Positions 1-10,517 of a stretch of 64,000 nucleotides of DNA are shown here, in pieces. The stretch spans positions 34,974-98,973 of the forward strand of contig CACBOA010000002.1 in the NCBI GenBank assembly GCA_902540785.1, given 5' to 3'. A program made the translations under genes and the position numbers. This DNA is from an uncultured Pelagibacteraceae bacterium. Its GTDB lineage: Bacteria; Pseudomonadota; Alphaproteobacteria; Pelagibacterales; Pelagibacteraceae. The notes below the pieces were generated by a model that had not been told where the DNA came from, ran no database searches, and worked only from the letters and a program-made list of their open reading frames with translations. The stretch's first letter is position 1; each line of letters begins with the position of its first letter.

Positions 1-243
1 AAACAAAAAGATAATTCTAAATATGTTCCTGAGGGAGTTGAGGGTCTTGCTAAGTATAAAGGGAAAGTAGATAAGGTTATCTTTAAATTAGTAGGTGGCT
101 TAAGATCATCTATGGGGTATCTTGGATCTAAACAAATTAAATACTTAAGGAAAAAACCTCAATTTATAAAAATTACAAAAGCTGGATTTTATGAAAGTAT
201 GGTACATAATGTCGATATTGTTAAAGATGAAAATAGATACTAA
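1..243 (+). CDS. guaB: IMP dehydrogenase, C-terminal fragment (5' end outside window)
   Basis: Frame 1 reads KQKDNSKYVPEGVEGLAKYKGKVDKVIFKLVGGLRSSMGYLGSKQIKYLRKKPQFIKITKAGFYESMVHNVDI..., typical of the IMPDH C-terminus; guaA lies downstream. Confidence 0.88.
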   Translation, partial: KQKDNSKYVPEGVEGLAKYKGKVDKVIFKLVGGLRSSMGYLGSKQIKYLRKKPQFIKITKAGFYESMVHNVDIVKDENRY

Positions 244-680
244 TGAAAAATATTTTTAAAAAAACTATATTTATATATTTTCTTACAAACATATTTGTTA
301 GTTCGTTTGCAATTGAGAACTTTTTTGAGAAAGGTTTGACTCTATATGAAAATAAAAAATTTGATGACGCAAAGTTTATGTTTGAAAGAAGTATTGTTTT
401 TAATCCGAAAGACTCGAATTCATATTTATATTTAGCTAAAATTTACAATGCTAAAGAAGATCAAGATAAAGAAGAGAAAAATTTAGATGCTACTTTATTG
501 ATAGATCCAAATAACGAGGAAGCTATTTTAATGCTAATGAAAATAGGATTGGAAAAATCAAATTATTCCCAAGTCAAAGATTTATCAAAAACATTTTCTG
601 AGGTTTGTAAAAGTTTATGCGGTGAGAATAAAAAAATTTTAGAGACACTTGCTAATCTAGAGCCAAAAAATGACTCTTGA
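243..680 (+). CDS. TPR-repeat protein with N-terminal signal/hydrophobic segment
   Basis: ORF with hydrophobic N-terminus and TPR-like helices ([29 protein letters not shown]). Confidence 0.7.
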   Translation: MKNIFKKTIFIYFLTNIFVSSFAIENFFEKGLTLYENKKFDDAKFMFERSIVFNPKDSNSYLYLAKIYNAKEDQDKEEKNLDATLLIDPNNEEAILMLMKIGLEKSNYSQVKDLSKTFSEVCKSLCGENKKILETLANLEPKNDS

Positions 681-2232
681 TAAAGGTCTTGATAAAATTT
701 TAATCATCGATTTTGGTTCACAGTTTACTCAATTGATTGCAAGAAGAATAAGAGAGTTCGGTGTATTTTCAGAAATAATTAGTCATAAAAAAATAAAGAA
801 TAAAGACATAAATGAAAAAATTAAAGGAATAATTTTATCAGGTGGACCTTTAAACGTTTATGATATTAAGAAATACTCATTTGATAAAAATATTATTGAA
901 AATGAAATACCAGTACTCGGTATCTGCTTCGGTCATCAAATTTTATCTAAAATAAAAGGTGGGAAAGTAAAACAATCAAAACATAGGGAGTTTGGTTTAG
1001 CTAATATTATTAAAAAAAATAATAGTCCGTTAATAAAAGATTATTTTAAAAATAGAAAATATGTGAAAGTTTGGATGAGTCATGCTGATCAAGTCTCCAG
1101 ATTACCAAAAAATTTCAGAGTTATTGCATCCAGTCAAAATTCAAAATTTGCAATTGTGGAAAACAGCCTGCAAAGAATTTATGGAGTACAATTTCATCCC
1201 GAGGTAACTCACACAGAGAATGGTAAAATAATAATTAGAAACTTCATTTTTTCAATTTGTAAGATTAAAAAAAATTGGTCAGTAAAAAATCAAAAAAATA
1301 AATTAATAAAAGAGATAAGAAATGAAGTTGGCAAAAATAAAGTAATATGTGCTTTGTCTGGAGGGGTGGATAGCAGCGTAGTCGCACAATTAATAAACAA
1401 AGCAATAGGAAAAAAACTATACTGTATTTTTGTAAATACAGGTCTTTTAAGAAAAAATGAGGAAAAACAAGTAGTTAATACGTTCAAAAAGAGATTAAAA
1501 ATTAATCTAATCTATGTAAACGCTGAAAAAGAGTTTTTAAGAAAACTTAAAAATATTTCAGATCCAGAAAAAAAGAGAAAAATAATAGGAAATCTTTTTA
1601 TAAAAATTTTTGAAAGATATGCTAAGAAAATTAAAAATGTAAGATTTTTAGCTCAAGGAACTCTTTATCCAGACTTAATTGAGAGTAAATCTGTTACAGG
1701 TAGCCAAACTTCTAAAATTAAATCGCATCATAATGTAGGTGGCCTTCCAAAAAAAATGAAACTGAAATTAGTAGAGCCCTTAAGATTTTTATTTAAGGAT
1801 GAAGTGAGAAAATTAGGTTTAGATCTAAATTTAAATAAAGAAATTATCTCTAGACATCCTTTTCCTGGACCAGGTTTAGCAATAAGAATGCCAGGAAAAA
1901 TAACAAAAGAAAAAATTAAAATTTTAAAGCAAGCTGATCATTACTTTATTACTGCTTTAAAAGAACATGGTTTTTATGATAAAATTTGGCAAGCTTATGC
2001 CGCCTTACTTCCTGTTAAGACTGTAGGTGTAATGGGTGATAATAGAACTTACGAATATTTGTGTCTATTGAGAGCTATTACCTCTGAGGATGGTATGACA
2101 GCAGACTTTTATGAATTTAAAAAGCCTTTTATTCAAATGATTTCAAATAAAATTGTAAATAGTATTAGAGGAATAAATAGGGTAGTTTATGACGTTACAT
2201 CTAAGCCACCTAGTACTATTGAGCTTGAATGA
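670..2232 (+). CDS. guaA: GMP synthase (glutamine-hydrolysing)
   Basis: GATase motif GICFGHQ, ATP-PPase SGGVDSSV, C-terminal [17 protein letters not shown] (ends IEWE-like). Confidence 0.97.
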   Translation: MTLDKGLDKILIIDFGSQFTQLIARRIREFGVFSEIISHKKIKNKDINEKIKGIILSGGPLNVYDIKKYSFDKNIIENEIPVLGICFGHQILSKIKGGKVKQSKHREFGLANIIKKNNSPLIKDYFKNRKYVKVWMSHADQVSRLPKNFRVIASSQNSKFAIVENSLQRIYGVQFHPEVTHTENGKIIIRNFIFSICKIKKNWSVKNQKNKLIKEIRNEVGKNKVICALSGGVDSSVVAQLINKAIGKKLYCIFVNTGLLRKNEEKQVVNTFKKRLKINLIYVNAEKEFLRKLKNISDPEKKRKIIGNLFIKIFERYAKKIKNVRFLAQGTLYPDLIESKSVTGSQTSKIKSHHNVGGLPKKMKLKLVEPLRFLFKDEVRKLGLDLNLNKEIISRHPFPGPGLAIRMPGKITKEKIKILKQADHYFITALKEHGFYDKIWQAYAALLPVKTVGVMGDNRTYEYLCLLRAITSEDGMTADFYEFKKPFIQMISNKIVNSIRGINRVVYDVTSKPPSTIELE

Positions 2233-2999
2233 AAAAAATTAAAAATATTGTCGATAAAAAAAATAAATCAAAAATTGTATGTCTTACAGCTTACTCAAAA
2301 AATATCGCAGAAGAGGTTGATAAGCATGTTGATATTATATTAGTTGGAGATTCCTTAGGCTCTGTTTTATATAATTATTCTTCAACAAAAAAAGTTACCT
2401 TAACAGAAATGATCAATCACTCCAAAAGTGTTAGATTAGGTATTAAAAAAAGTTTAATGGTTGTTGATATGCCTTTTAAAACTTATAGTACAAAGTCTCT
2501 AGCATTAAAGAATTCGAAGAAAATTCTAAAAGAGACCAAATGTGATGCAGTAAAATTAGAAGGTGGCAAAAAGGTTGTCGAACAAATAAAGTTTTTAATT
2601 AAAAATAAAATCCCAGTTATGGGTCATATTGGTCTACTTCCCCAATCAACAAAAAAATTTAAATCTAAGGGAAAAACGAATAGTGAAATAAAGAACTTAA
2701 TAAGTGATGCAATGTTGCTACAAGAAAGCGGAGTATTTGCAATTGTTTTAGAGTGTGTAAAAACTGAAATTGCAAAACTTATTACTCAAAAATTGAATAT
2801 TCCAACAATTGGAATTGGTTCATCTGTGTATTGTGATGGTCAAGTTTTAGTGACTGATGATTTAATTGGATTAAATCATACTAACATTAAGTTTGTTAAA
2901 AGGTTTTCTAATGTTAAAAAGTATATCAATGTTGGTATTAGAAAGTATGCTTCAGATGTGAGGAAAAAAAAATACCCTACAAAAAAACATTCTTATTAG
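2229..2999 (+). CDS. panB: 3-methyl-2-oxobutanoate hydroxymethyltransferase
   Basis: LTAYS...[38 protein letters not shown] motifs. Confidence 0.95.
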   Translation: MKKIKNIVDKKNKSKIVCLTAYSKNIAEEVDKHVDIILVGDSLGSVLYNYSSTKKVTLTEMINHSKSVRLGIKKSLMVVDMPFKTYSTKSLALKNSKKILKETKCDAVKLEGGKKVVEQIKFLIKNKIPVMGHIGLLPQSTKKFKSKGKTNSEIKNLISDAMLLQESGVFAIVLECVKTEIAKLITQKLNIPTIGIGSSVYCDGQVLVTDDLIGLNHTNIKFVKRFSNVKKYINVGIRKYASDVRKKKYPTKKHSY

Positions 3000-3607
3000 A
3001 AATATTTTTTAAATTCTTCATTTATAGACAATATATCTAGATCAACTAGACCACCAATTACCAGTTGAAGAGCAACAAGTAAGATAAACCCTAAACCCAC
3101 ATAAGCAATCCATAAATGTTTTTGAATATAGTTAGCAAGATAGGTTGCCATAGCACCTGTAAGCACAACTGATAATACAAGACCGAAAATCATAAAACCG
3201 AAATTACCCTTTGCTGCCCCAACAACTCCAATTACGTTATCAAAACTTATTGTAATATCAGCAAATAAAACTTTATATACACTTTGAATATAAGAAGGTT
3301 CTTTTGATTTTTTAGTTGGAGATTTAACTTTTTTAATCTCAAAAAGATCTTTTCTTAAATCATTAACAATCCAAATTAAGAGTAAACCTCCCAAGATTTT
3401 TATAAAATAAAATTCAAATAAATATGTAGCAAATAATGCAAAAACAATTTTAAAAATTAATGCTCCAGCTACACCCCATAAAATAATTTGTCTTCTATTT
3501 TTGGGCGCAAAATTAGCTGCAATCAATCCAATGATGATCGCATTATCTGCTGCCAAGATTATATCAATGAAAATAATCTGAACTAATATGAGTGCTTCTT
3601 CTAACAA
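2996..3607 (-). CDS. TerC family integral membrane protein
   Basis: IDIILAADNAIIIGLIA and ADITISFDNVIGVVGAA paired motifs of the TerC family. Confidence 0.9.
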   Translation of the reverse strand: MLEEALILVQIIFIDIILAADNAIIIGLIAANFAPKNRRQIILWGVAGALIFKIVFALFATYLFEFYFIKILGGLLLIWIVNDLRKDLFEIKKVKSPTKKSKEPSYIQSVYKVLFADITISFDNVIGVVGAAKGNFGFMIFGLVLSVVLTGAMATYLANYIQKHLWIAYVGLGFILLVALQLVIGGLVDLDILSINEEFKKYF

Positions 3608-3711
3608 AGTAAGGCCATAGTATTAGATATTTTAAATTATTCAATTAAAAGTAGTATAATTTTTTTATTGATAATTATTTTAATACATAATGAAATGCTT
3701 TTAAAAAAAAT

Positions 3712-3716
3712 GGAGG
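3712..3716 (+). promoter_or_regulatory. Strong Shine-Dalgarno (GGAGG) for dctP
   Basis: tGGAGGataaATG immediately upstream of 3721. Confidence 0.6.
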
Positions 3717-3720
3717 ATAA

Positions 3721-4692
3721 ATGAAATTCATAAAATACTTATCAATTATTTTAGTTTCATCAATTTTGTCGATTAATTCTTCTTTTGCGGAAAAATGGGA
3801 TATGGCATTAGCTTATGGTGCTGGTAATTTTCATTCTGCAAACGCAACTGAATTTGCAAAAAATGTGACTGAAAAAAGTGGTGGAAAACTTACAATAGTT
3901 ACTCATCCAGGCGGCTCATTATTTAAAGGTGGAGAAATCTTTAGAGCAGTTCGAACTGGTCAAGCTCAGATTGGAGAAAGATTTATGTCAGCCTTAGGTA
4001 AAGAGGACCCTTTACTGGAAGTAGACTCACAGCCATTCTTGGCAACATCTTACTCGGATGCAATGAAATTATACAAAGCATCTAAAGCTGAGATCATCAA
4101 AGGCTTAGATGAAAAAGGTTTAGTATTTCTTTATGCCGTGCCATGGCCTGCACAAGGCTTATATAGCAAAAAGGAAATCAACTCTGTCAATGACCTTAAG
4201 GGTTTAAAGTTCAGAGCATACAATTCTGCAACGATTAGAATTGCTGAGCTAACAGGTATGGCGCCAACTAAAATTGAAGCTGCTGAAATAAGCCAAGCAT
4301 TTTCTACTGGTGCTGTTGAAAGTATGATCACTTCCCCAACGACAGGAAAAAATTCTAAAATATGGGAGAATGGTGTGAAATATTTTTATGATATAGCAGC
4401 TTGGTTTCCAAAAAATATGGTGATTGTAAATAAAGATTCTTGGAATAAACTTGATCAAGCAACAAAAGATCTAGTAATGAAACAAGCAGCTTTAGCAGAG
4501 AGAAAAGGCTGGCAATTATCAAAACAAGGAAATGTCGGGGACAAAAAAGCTTTAGCTAATGCTGGAATGGTAGTAGGTAAAGTAAATGCGTCTCTACAAG
4601 CTCATTTTGAAAAAGTAGGTGAGACTATGGCAAAGGAATGGTCTCAAAAAGCTGGTTCAAGAGGGGCAGCTGTTTTATCAAGTTATAAATAA
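3721..4692 (+). CDS. dctP: TRAP transporter periplasmic substrate-binding protein (DctP family)
   Basis: Signal peptide, GLKFRAYNSATIRIAELTGMAPTKIEAAEISQAFSTGAVESMITSP motif; followed by small and large TRAP permeases. Confidence 0.93.
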   Translation: MKFIKYLSIILVSSILSINSSFAEKWDMALAYGAGNFHSANATEFAKNVTEKSGGKLTIVTHPGGSLFKGGEIFRAVRTGQAQIGERFMSALGKEDPLLEVDSQPFLATSYSDAMKLYKASKAEIIKGLDEKGLVFLYAVPWPAQGLYSKKEINSVNDLKGLKFRAYNSATIRIAELTGMAPTKIEAAEISQAFSTGAVESMITSPTTGKNSKIWENGVKYFYDIAAWFPKNMVIVNKDSWNKLDQATKDLVMKQAALAERKGWQLSKQGNVGDKKALANAGMVVGKVNASLQAHFEKVGETMAKEWSQKAGSRGAAVLSSYK

Positions 4693-4703
4693 TCAAATTT
4701 TAA

Positions 4704-4736
4704 TTAAGGCCACCAAAGAATATTAGGTGGCCTTAA
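4704..4736 (+). terminator. Intergenic stem-loop between dctP and dctQ (possible attenuator/processing element)
   Basis: Perfect 11-bp inverted repeat TTAAGGCCACC (4704-4714) / GGTGGCCTTAA (4726-4736), 11-nt loop. Confidence 0.75.
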
Positions 4737-4742
4737 ATTATC

Positions 4743-5225
4743 ATGTTTAAAATCTTAGATAAAAGTTTAAATAAACTTTATAAATTATCTGGATATATCG
4801 CAGCAGCATTTCTTATTTTGGTGGCAGTATTCATTTTGATAGGTATTTCATCAAGAATATTTGGTTTTTATATTAGAGGTCTTGCTGAGTACTCGGGTTA
4901 CTGTATGGCTGCAGCATCTTTTTTTGCATTAGCTTATACATTTGTTGAAAACGGTCATATAAGGATTACTCTTTTTCTTGAAAAACTATCAGGTTTAAAA
5001 AGAAAATTTATTGAAATCTGGTGTTTAAGTGTAGCAACTTTTTTTTCTGGGTATTTGGCATTTTATTTTATTAAAATGTTAGTTATTTCATATAAATTTC
5101 AAGAAAGAAGCGAGGGTGCAGATGAAATTTTAATTTGGATCCCTCAAACAAGTGTAGCTGTTGGTTCTACTATTTTCTTTATGTGTGTTTTCCATCAACT
5201 TATTTTAATTTTTAAAAAAAGTTAA
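4743..5225 (+). CDS. dctQ: TRAP transporter small permease subunit (DctQ)
   Basis: 4-TM small protein between DctP and DctM homologues. Confidence 0.88.
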   Translation: MFKILDKSLNKLYKLSGYIAAAFLILVAVFILIGISSRIFGFYIRGLAEYSGYCMAAASFFALAYTFVENGHIRITLFLEKLSGLKRKFIEIWCLSVATFFSGYLAFYFIKMLVISYKFQERSEGADEILIWIPQTSVAVGSTIFFMCVFHQLILIFKKS

Positions 5226-6536
5226 ATGGCAGAAATTTTATTAACAATATTTTTTATAAGTGTTTTATTGTTCTTTCTTGGTTCAGGCATCTGGGTAGCC
5301 TTGAGTATGATTGGAGTATCTGCAATAGGTATGATGTTATTTACATCAAGACCAGTTGGGGATGCAATGGCAACAACGATATGGGGAACATCATCCTCAT
5401 GGACACTTACAGCTTTACCTTTATTTGTTTGGATGGGAGAAATTTTATTTAGAACAAGATTATCTGAAAATTTGTTTAAAGGCTTATCTCCGTGGATGCA
5501 AAAATTACCAGGAGGTTTAATTCATGTAAACGTAGTTGGTTGTGCTTTATTTGCTGCAATTTCAGGTTCTTCTGCGGCAACAGTTGCAACTGTAGGGAAG
5601 ATGTCTATACCCGAGTTAAGAAAAAGAAATTATCCTGAGAAAATTTTACTTGGTAGTCTTGCTGGCTCTGGAACACTAGGTTTATTGATACCTCCATCAA
5701 TAATTTTGATTATTTATGGAGTAGCAGTTCAAGAGTCCATTGCAAAGTTATTTATAGCTGGAATTTTACCGGGGATAATGATCGCTCTTATTTTTATGTC
5801 ATATGTTATTTTTTGGTCTTTGATCAATAAAAAACAAATGCCCAAAATTATTGAAGAATATTCAATTTTTGAAAAGATAAAAAGATCTAAACAACTTTTA
5901 CCTGTTATATTTTTAATCTCAGCTGTTATAGGTTCAATATATACTGGTATAGCTACTGCTACTGAGGCCGCATCCTTAGGAGTTGTTGGAGCTTTAATTT
6001 TGTCCTATTTTCAAAAAAGTTTAACTTTAGAAACTTTTAAAACATCCTTACTAGGTGCAACAAAAACATCTTGTATGATTGCATTTATCTTAGCAGGCTC
6101 GACATTCTTATCTTTGGCAATGGGTTTTACAGGTTTGCCAAGAAACTTAGCAATGTGGATTCAAAATATGGATTTATCTCCTTATGTATTAATTTTTGTT
6201 TTAATGATTTTTTATATCATTTTAGGGATGTTTCTTGATGGCATCTCAGCAGTAGTATTGACGATGGCAATTATAGAACCAATGATTAGACAAGCAGGTT
6301 TCGACATGATTTGGTTTGGTATATTCTTAGTTATTGTTGTAGAGATGGCTCAAATAACACCACCTGTGGGTTTTAATTTATTTGTTCTACAGGGTATGGC
6401 CAACAAAGATATGGGTTATATTGCTCGAAGTGCGTTTCCATTATTTTTGTTAATGGTTCTAGCAGTTATATTAGTTGTGATTTTCCCAGAGATTGCCTTA
6501 TGGCTACCAGAGCAGATGATTAAAAATATTAATTAA
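5226..6536 (+). CDS. dctM: TRAP transporter large permease subunit (DctM)
   Basis: Multi-TM, GSSAATVATVGKMSIPELRKRNY, LIPPSIILIIYG motifs. Confidence 0.95.
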   Translation: MAEILLTIFFISVLLFFLGSGIWVALSMIGVSAIGMMLFTSRPVGDAMATTIWGTSSSWTLTALPLFVWMGEILFRTRLSENLFKGLSPWMQKLPGGLIHVNVVGCALFAAISGSSAATVATVGKMSIPELRKRNYPEKILLGSLAGSGTLGLLIPPSIILIIYGVAVQESIAKLFIAGILPGIMIALIFMSYVIFWSLINKKQMPKIIEEYSIFEKIKRSKQLLPVIFLISAVIGSIYTGIATATEAASLGVVGALILSYFQKSLTLETFKTSLLGATKTSCMIAFILAGSTFLSLAMGFTGLPRNLAMWIQNMDLSPYVLIFVLMIFYIILGMFLDGISAVVLTMAIIEPMIRQAGFDMIWFGIFLVIVVEMAQITPPVGFNLFVLQGMANKDMGYIARSAFPLFLLMVLAVILVVIFPEIALWLPEQMIKNIN

Positions 6537-7033
6537 TATTTAGAAATTTTTTCTCCAGCTATAATTGCTTTCAGGTCATCGTACTCTTTACAATCGCAAC
6601 CTTTTAAAACTTCTAATCTTTCAACTGCAAGATTATGTCTATTTGTTGCTACATATAGTTCACCTAAATATTCATTAATACCAATATGGTAAGGATTGAT
6701 AGCCAAACCTTGAAGATAATATTTCTCTCCATTTTCAAAATCACCTAATTTCCTAGAGGTAAATCCTAAATAATTTAAAGTATCAGGTTTATTTGGTTTT
6801 TTGCTGTTTGATTTAAGTAAAAGTTTTAAAGCTTTTTCATAGTTTGATTTAGCCTTATCTTTTTTCCCTTTTTCTTCATGTTTTTTTGCAAATTTAATGA
6901 ATTTAACTGCTTTTTCGTAATTTGTTTTGTTTTTTGGACCATCACCTTCTCCTCCGCTACTAGATCCTGCAGAATAGGAATTTGATATTAAAACTACAGA
7001 TAATATTATTGTGAAAAATATTTTTTTAATCAT
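6533..7033 (-). CDS. Secreted/periplasmic TPR-repeat protein
   Basis: Signal peptide, Gly/Ser-rich linker, TPR motifs (LNYLGFTSRKLGDFENGEKYYLQGLAINPYH). Confidence 0.75.
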   Translation of the reverse strand: MIKKIFFTIILSVVLISNSYSAGSSSGGEGDGPKNKTNYEKAVKFIKFAKKHEEKGKKDKAKSNYEKALKLLLKSNSKKPNKPDTLNYLGFTSRKLGDFENGEKYYLQGLAINPYHIGINEYLGELYVATNRHNLAVERLEVLKGCDCKEYDDLKAIIAGEKISKY

Positions 7034-7805
7034 GTTTAAATTTCCTCATTTTATTTAAAGGTTTTAGTTTGAAACCATTTTTTAATAAGTTATCTTTGAT
7101 AGACTTAGCAGTTGACAATGAACTCATATTGTCTCCATGTATACATACAGAGTCAATTTCACAAGGTATTTGCTTTCCACTGTGACAATTAAGCGACTGA
7201 TTTTTAACCATACTTAAAACATGTGTTTTTGCCTGTTCTGGATCTGTAATTAAAGCATGAGGTTTTTTTCGGGATACAAGATTACCGTCATCCTCATAAT
7301 TTCTGTCTGCAAATATCTCGCAAGCTATTTTCATATCAAGTTTTTTTGCAGCTTCCTCCATTTTAGATCCAGTGGGGACCAAATAAATTAAATCTTTGCT
7401 AATTCCTTTTATACTTTTTGCAAGTATTATTGCTAAATCAATATTTTCACATGCCATATTATTTAAAGCTCCATGAGGCTTAATATGTGTAACGTTTTCT
7501 CCTTGCTCTGATGCTTTCTTTTGAAGAATATCGTATTGATCAATTATGAGTTTTTGAATTTCTGAGTCAGATAAATTCATTCTTTCTCTTCCAAAATTTT
7601 CTGGATCATTGAAAGATGGATGCGCACCTATACTTACACCATTTTTTTTTGATATTTCTATGACTTGGCTCATAGTTTCCTCATCTCCAGCATGGTATCC
7701 ACAAGCAACATTTGCAGAATTAACTATTTCCAATAATTCTGGATCATGTTTATTTGAATGGTGTTTTGATTTTTCTCCTAAATCACAATTTATATTAATT
7801 TCCAT
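7026..7805 (-). CDS. pxpA: LamB/YcsF family protein, 5-oxoprolinase subunit A
   Basis: MEININCDLGE...ANVACGYHAGD...SIGAHPSFND; ORF extends to 7829 but MEININCDLGE at 7805 is the likely start. Confidence 0.9.
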   Translation of the reverse strand: MEININCDLGEKSKHHSNKHDPELLEIVNSANVACGYHAGDEETMSQVIEISKKNGVSIGAHPSFNDPENFGRERMNLSDSEIQKLIIDQYDILQKKASEQGENVTHIKPHGALNNMACENIDLAIILAKSIKGISKDLIYLVPTGSKMEEAAKKLDMKIACEIFADRNYEDDGNLVSRKKPHALITDPEQAKTHVLSMVKNQSLNCHSGKQIPCEIDSVCIHGDNMSSLSTAKSIKDNLLKNGFKLKPLNKMRKFKHD

Positions 7806-7832
7806 AGTCATAAGTGTTAAGTATATCATGGC

Positions 7833-8507
7833 ATGATAAAAAACATATTAAATCTTGGTGACGCAGCATTATATTGTGATTTTGGTAAAGAGGTAAATAA
7901 AGAGACCAATACTCAAGTAATTAGATATTTCAAAAGTATTCAGAAAGAAAATATATCATCAATAAATAATTTATCTCCCTCTTATAATAAATTAATAATT
8001 TCTTTCGATTTAAAAAAAACAAATTTTAAAGATTTAAAAAAGATAATAGAAAACCTTAATATTACCAATGAAGATAATCTAAAAAATAAAACAATTGAAG
8101 TTCCAGTATGTTGTGATGAAAATTTTGCTTTAGATATAGTCAGGTTGGAGAAAAAACTTAATCTTAAAAGAGAAAAAATTTATGAAAATTTTTTTAGTAA
8201 AGAATTCTTCTGTTATATGACAGGCTTTATTGCTGGAATGCCTTTTTTAGGAGATTTATCTGAAAATATGAGAGCCAAACGTCTCGAAACACCTAGGGTT
8301 AAAGTTCCTAAGGGATCGGTGGCTTTGACCGAACAGTTTGCAAATATTTATACTTTTGAAAGTCCAGGTGGATGGAATGTTATTGGTAATAGTCCATTAA
8401 CAATATTTGATAGTTCAAAAGAAACAAATCCAAATTTAATAAATCCAGGTGATATTGTTTTATTTAAAGAAATATCAAAAAAACAGTACGAAAATTATAA
8501 TGAGTAA
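7833..8507 (+). CDS. pxpB: 5-oxoprolinase subunit B (allophanate hydrolase subunit 1-like)
   Basis: FIAGMPFLGDL, ETPRVKVPKGSVALTEQFANIYTFESPGGWNVIG. Confidence 0.92.
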   Translation: MIKNILNLGDAALYCDFGKEVNKETNTQVIRYFKSIQKENISSINNLSPSYNKLIISFDLKKTNFKDLKKIIENLNITNEDNLKNKTIEVPVCCDENFALDIVRLEKKLNLKREKIYENFFSKEFFCYMTGFIAGMPFLGDLSENMRAKRLETPRVKVPKGSVALTEQFANIYTFESPGGWNVIGNSPLTIFDSSKETNPNLINPGDIVLFKEISKKQYENYNE

Positions 8508-9447
8508 AAATTATTTTCAAGTTATCAGAGCAGGAATTAACACTACTTTTCAAGATGAGGGTCGAAAAAATCTTTATCATGTTGGAATTCCTTTTAGTGG
8601 AGCAATGGATAAAAGAAATTATTTTTTATCAAATAAACTTGTTGGTAATAAGATAAATTCACCTGCTTTAGAATTTGCGTACCAAGGCCCTTTACTTAAA
8701 TATTTTGGAAATAAAATTAATATTGCAATCACAGGTGAGGTAAATTTTAAGATTAAAAAAAAAGATATAATTATTGATGGTAACTGTTATCAATCTTTAA
8801 ATTTAGAGAATGGTGATGAAATAGATATTTTATCTACCAATAAGTCTGTGTATGGATATTTAGCTATTGGTGGTCAGATAGATTTAGAATATCAATGGTC
8901 TAGTTGTTCTACAAATACAAAAGCAATAATTGGTGCAAATGATGGTAAAAAGCTTGAAAACGAACAAGTGATAAATATTTCACAATTAAATAATCAATCA
9001 ATGGAAAGAAAATTAAATTATATAAATACTAAAATAGAAAATATTAGAATAATTAAAGGAACAAATTTTGATTATTTTTCAGATAAAGGAAAAAAAATCT
9101 TTCTAGAAAAAGAATTTGTTGTTTCAAAGTTAACTGATCGTATGGGTATGAGGTTAGAGGGACCTAAAATAGAGAATGTTATTGATACCAACATTAAATC
9201 AGAAGGATTAATAAAAGGAGTAATACAAGTACCTGCAGATGGGAATCCCATTGTTATGCTTTCAGATCATGGGACCATAGGAGGATATCCAAAAATAGGA
9301 GTAGTAATAAGCGCTGATTACGACAAATTAGTTCAACTATCACCAGGCTCTAAAATAAAGTTTAAGCAGGTTGATTTATCTAGTGCAGAAAATTTATTTA
9401 AGTTATATGACTTAGAAACTCAAAATTTAATTTCTCAAATTGAATGA
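8500..9447 (+). CDS. pxpC: 5-oxoprolinase subunit C (biotin-dependent carboxyltransferase/allophanate hydrolase subunit 2-like)
   Basis: GINTTFQDEGRKNLYHVGIPFSGAMDKRNYFLSNKLVGN; start at ATG 8500 overlapping pxpB stop is preferred over the 8449 ORF start. Confidence 0.9.
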   Translation: MSKNYFQVIRAGINTTFQDEGRKNLYHVGIPFSGAMDKRNYFLSNKLVGNKINSPALEFAYQGPLLKYFGNKINIAITGEVNFKIKKKDIIIDGNCYQSLNLENGDEIDILSTNKSVYGYLAIGGQIDLEYQWSSCSTNTKAIIGANDGKKLENEQVINISQLNNQSMERKLNYINTKIENIRIIKGTNFDYFSDKGKKIFLEKEFVVSKLTDRMGMRLEGPKIENVIDTNIKSEGLIKGVIQVPADGNPIVMLSDHGTIGGYPKIGVVISADYDKLVQLSPGSKIKFKQVDLSSAENLFKLYDLETQNLISQIE

Positions 9448-10316
9448 ACATAATCAAAACTATACCTGGACCTTTTTTGGTTTTTTTTGGAGCTGTAAGC
9501 TTAAGTTTTGGAGGATTAATTGTTAAGTCTTTCGAGGGCTCTACGCTCTGGCAAATTTTATTTTGGCGATCATTTTTTTTTATAATTGTTGTTAGTTTTT
9601 TTCTTTTATTCACTTATAAAAAAAAATTTTTTAGTGCTTTAACTAAATCCGGAATTCCTGGATTTTTTGGTGGAGCTATTTTATCTTTAGGTTTTGCTAG
9701 TTATGTATTTGCTATGTATGAAACTACTGTGGCAAACACAAATTTTATTATTCAAACTCAAACTCTTTTTTTGGCAATATTTGGTTATGTTTTTTTGAAG
9801 GAGACAATATCTAAACTTACTTTCTTTTGTATATTGCTTGCTATCTCAGGCATTTTTTTGATGCTTGGAACCTCCATCTCTCCCGGTGAAATGACAGGCA
9901 ATCTTGTGGCATTTGTAATGCCAATCTCTTTTGCAATTCTAATATTAATAGTAAGAAAGTTTCCAGAGGTCGATATGATTCCACTTCAATTAGTAGCAGG
10001 TATATTTGCAATGATAATTGGATTATTAATGTCGCCAACAATAATAATATCTACAAAAGATATTTTTTTAGGATTTTTAGCAGGTTTTTTTCAATTAGGT
10101 TTTGGTTTTATACTTATTACAATTGGGGCAAGGTCAACTTCTTCAGCTTTTGTTGGTATAATAATGTTAACAGAGGCTGTTCTAGGTCCATTGTGGGCCT
10201 GGATGTTTGCAAATGAGAATCCGCCTTTGTTTGTTTTAATTGGAGGCTCAATAGTAATTACTGCAGTGGTTTTGCAGTTTTTGAATAAGTTTTTAACTAA
10301 AAAGAGCGCATATTAA
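9444..10316 (+). CDS. EamA/DMT family transporter
   Basis: Ten-TM DMT topology, two EamA-like halves. Confidence 0.85.
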   Translation: MNIIKTIPGPFLVFFGAVSLSFGGLIVKSFEGSTLWQILFWRSFFFIIVVSFFLLFTYKKKFFSALTKSGIPGFFGGAILSLGFASYVFAMYETTVANTNFIIQTQTLFLAIFGYVFLKETISKLTFFCILLAISGIFLMLGTSISPGEMTGNLVAFVMPISFAILILIVRKFPEVDMIPLQLVAGIFAMIIGLLMSPTIIISTKDIFLGFLAGFFQLGFGFILITIGARSTSSAFVGIIMLTEAVLGPLWAWMFANENPPLFVLIGGSIVITAVVLQFLNKFLTKKSAY

Positions 10317-10356
10317 ACATTTATGTTTATTTTAATTTATGATATAAGAGAATTAA

Positions 10357-10517
10357 TTACGGGAGAGACTACACTTTTTTGTAGCGCCGAAGGAGCAACT
10401 ACCCAGGAATCTCTCAGGCAAAATGGACCGTAACATATTAACTCTGGAAAGAGATTAAATTCTCGCCGAAGGAGCAAAACTCTCAGGCAAATATACAGAT
10501 GGGTAAAAAGAGTTAAT
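10357..10517 (+). ncRNA. Tandem glycine riboswitch (two aptamers) upstream of gcvT
   Basis: Two copies of the GCCGAAGGAGCAA...CTCTCAGGCAAA core; aptamer-I closing helix TTACGG (10357-10362)/CCGTAA (10428-10433); aptamer-II closing helix ATTAACTCT (10437-10445)/AGAGTTAAT (10509-10517); directly upstream of gcvTHP. Confidence 0.95.

Noticed and set aside
1290-1487. Antisense ORF within guaA
   Set aside because: Fully overlaps a strongly identified gene on the opposite strand; no recognisable domain
4131-4458. Two antisense ORFs within dctP
   Set aside because: Shadow ORFs of a confident CDS; composition unlike the genome's real proteins
9841-10041. Antisense ORF in the EamA gene
   Set aside because: Shadow ORF with no domain or start context
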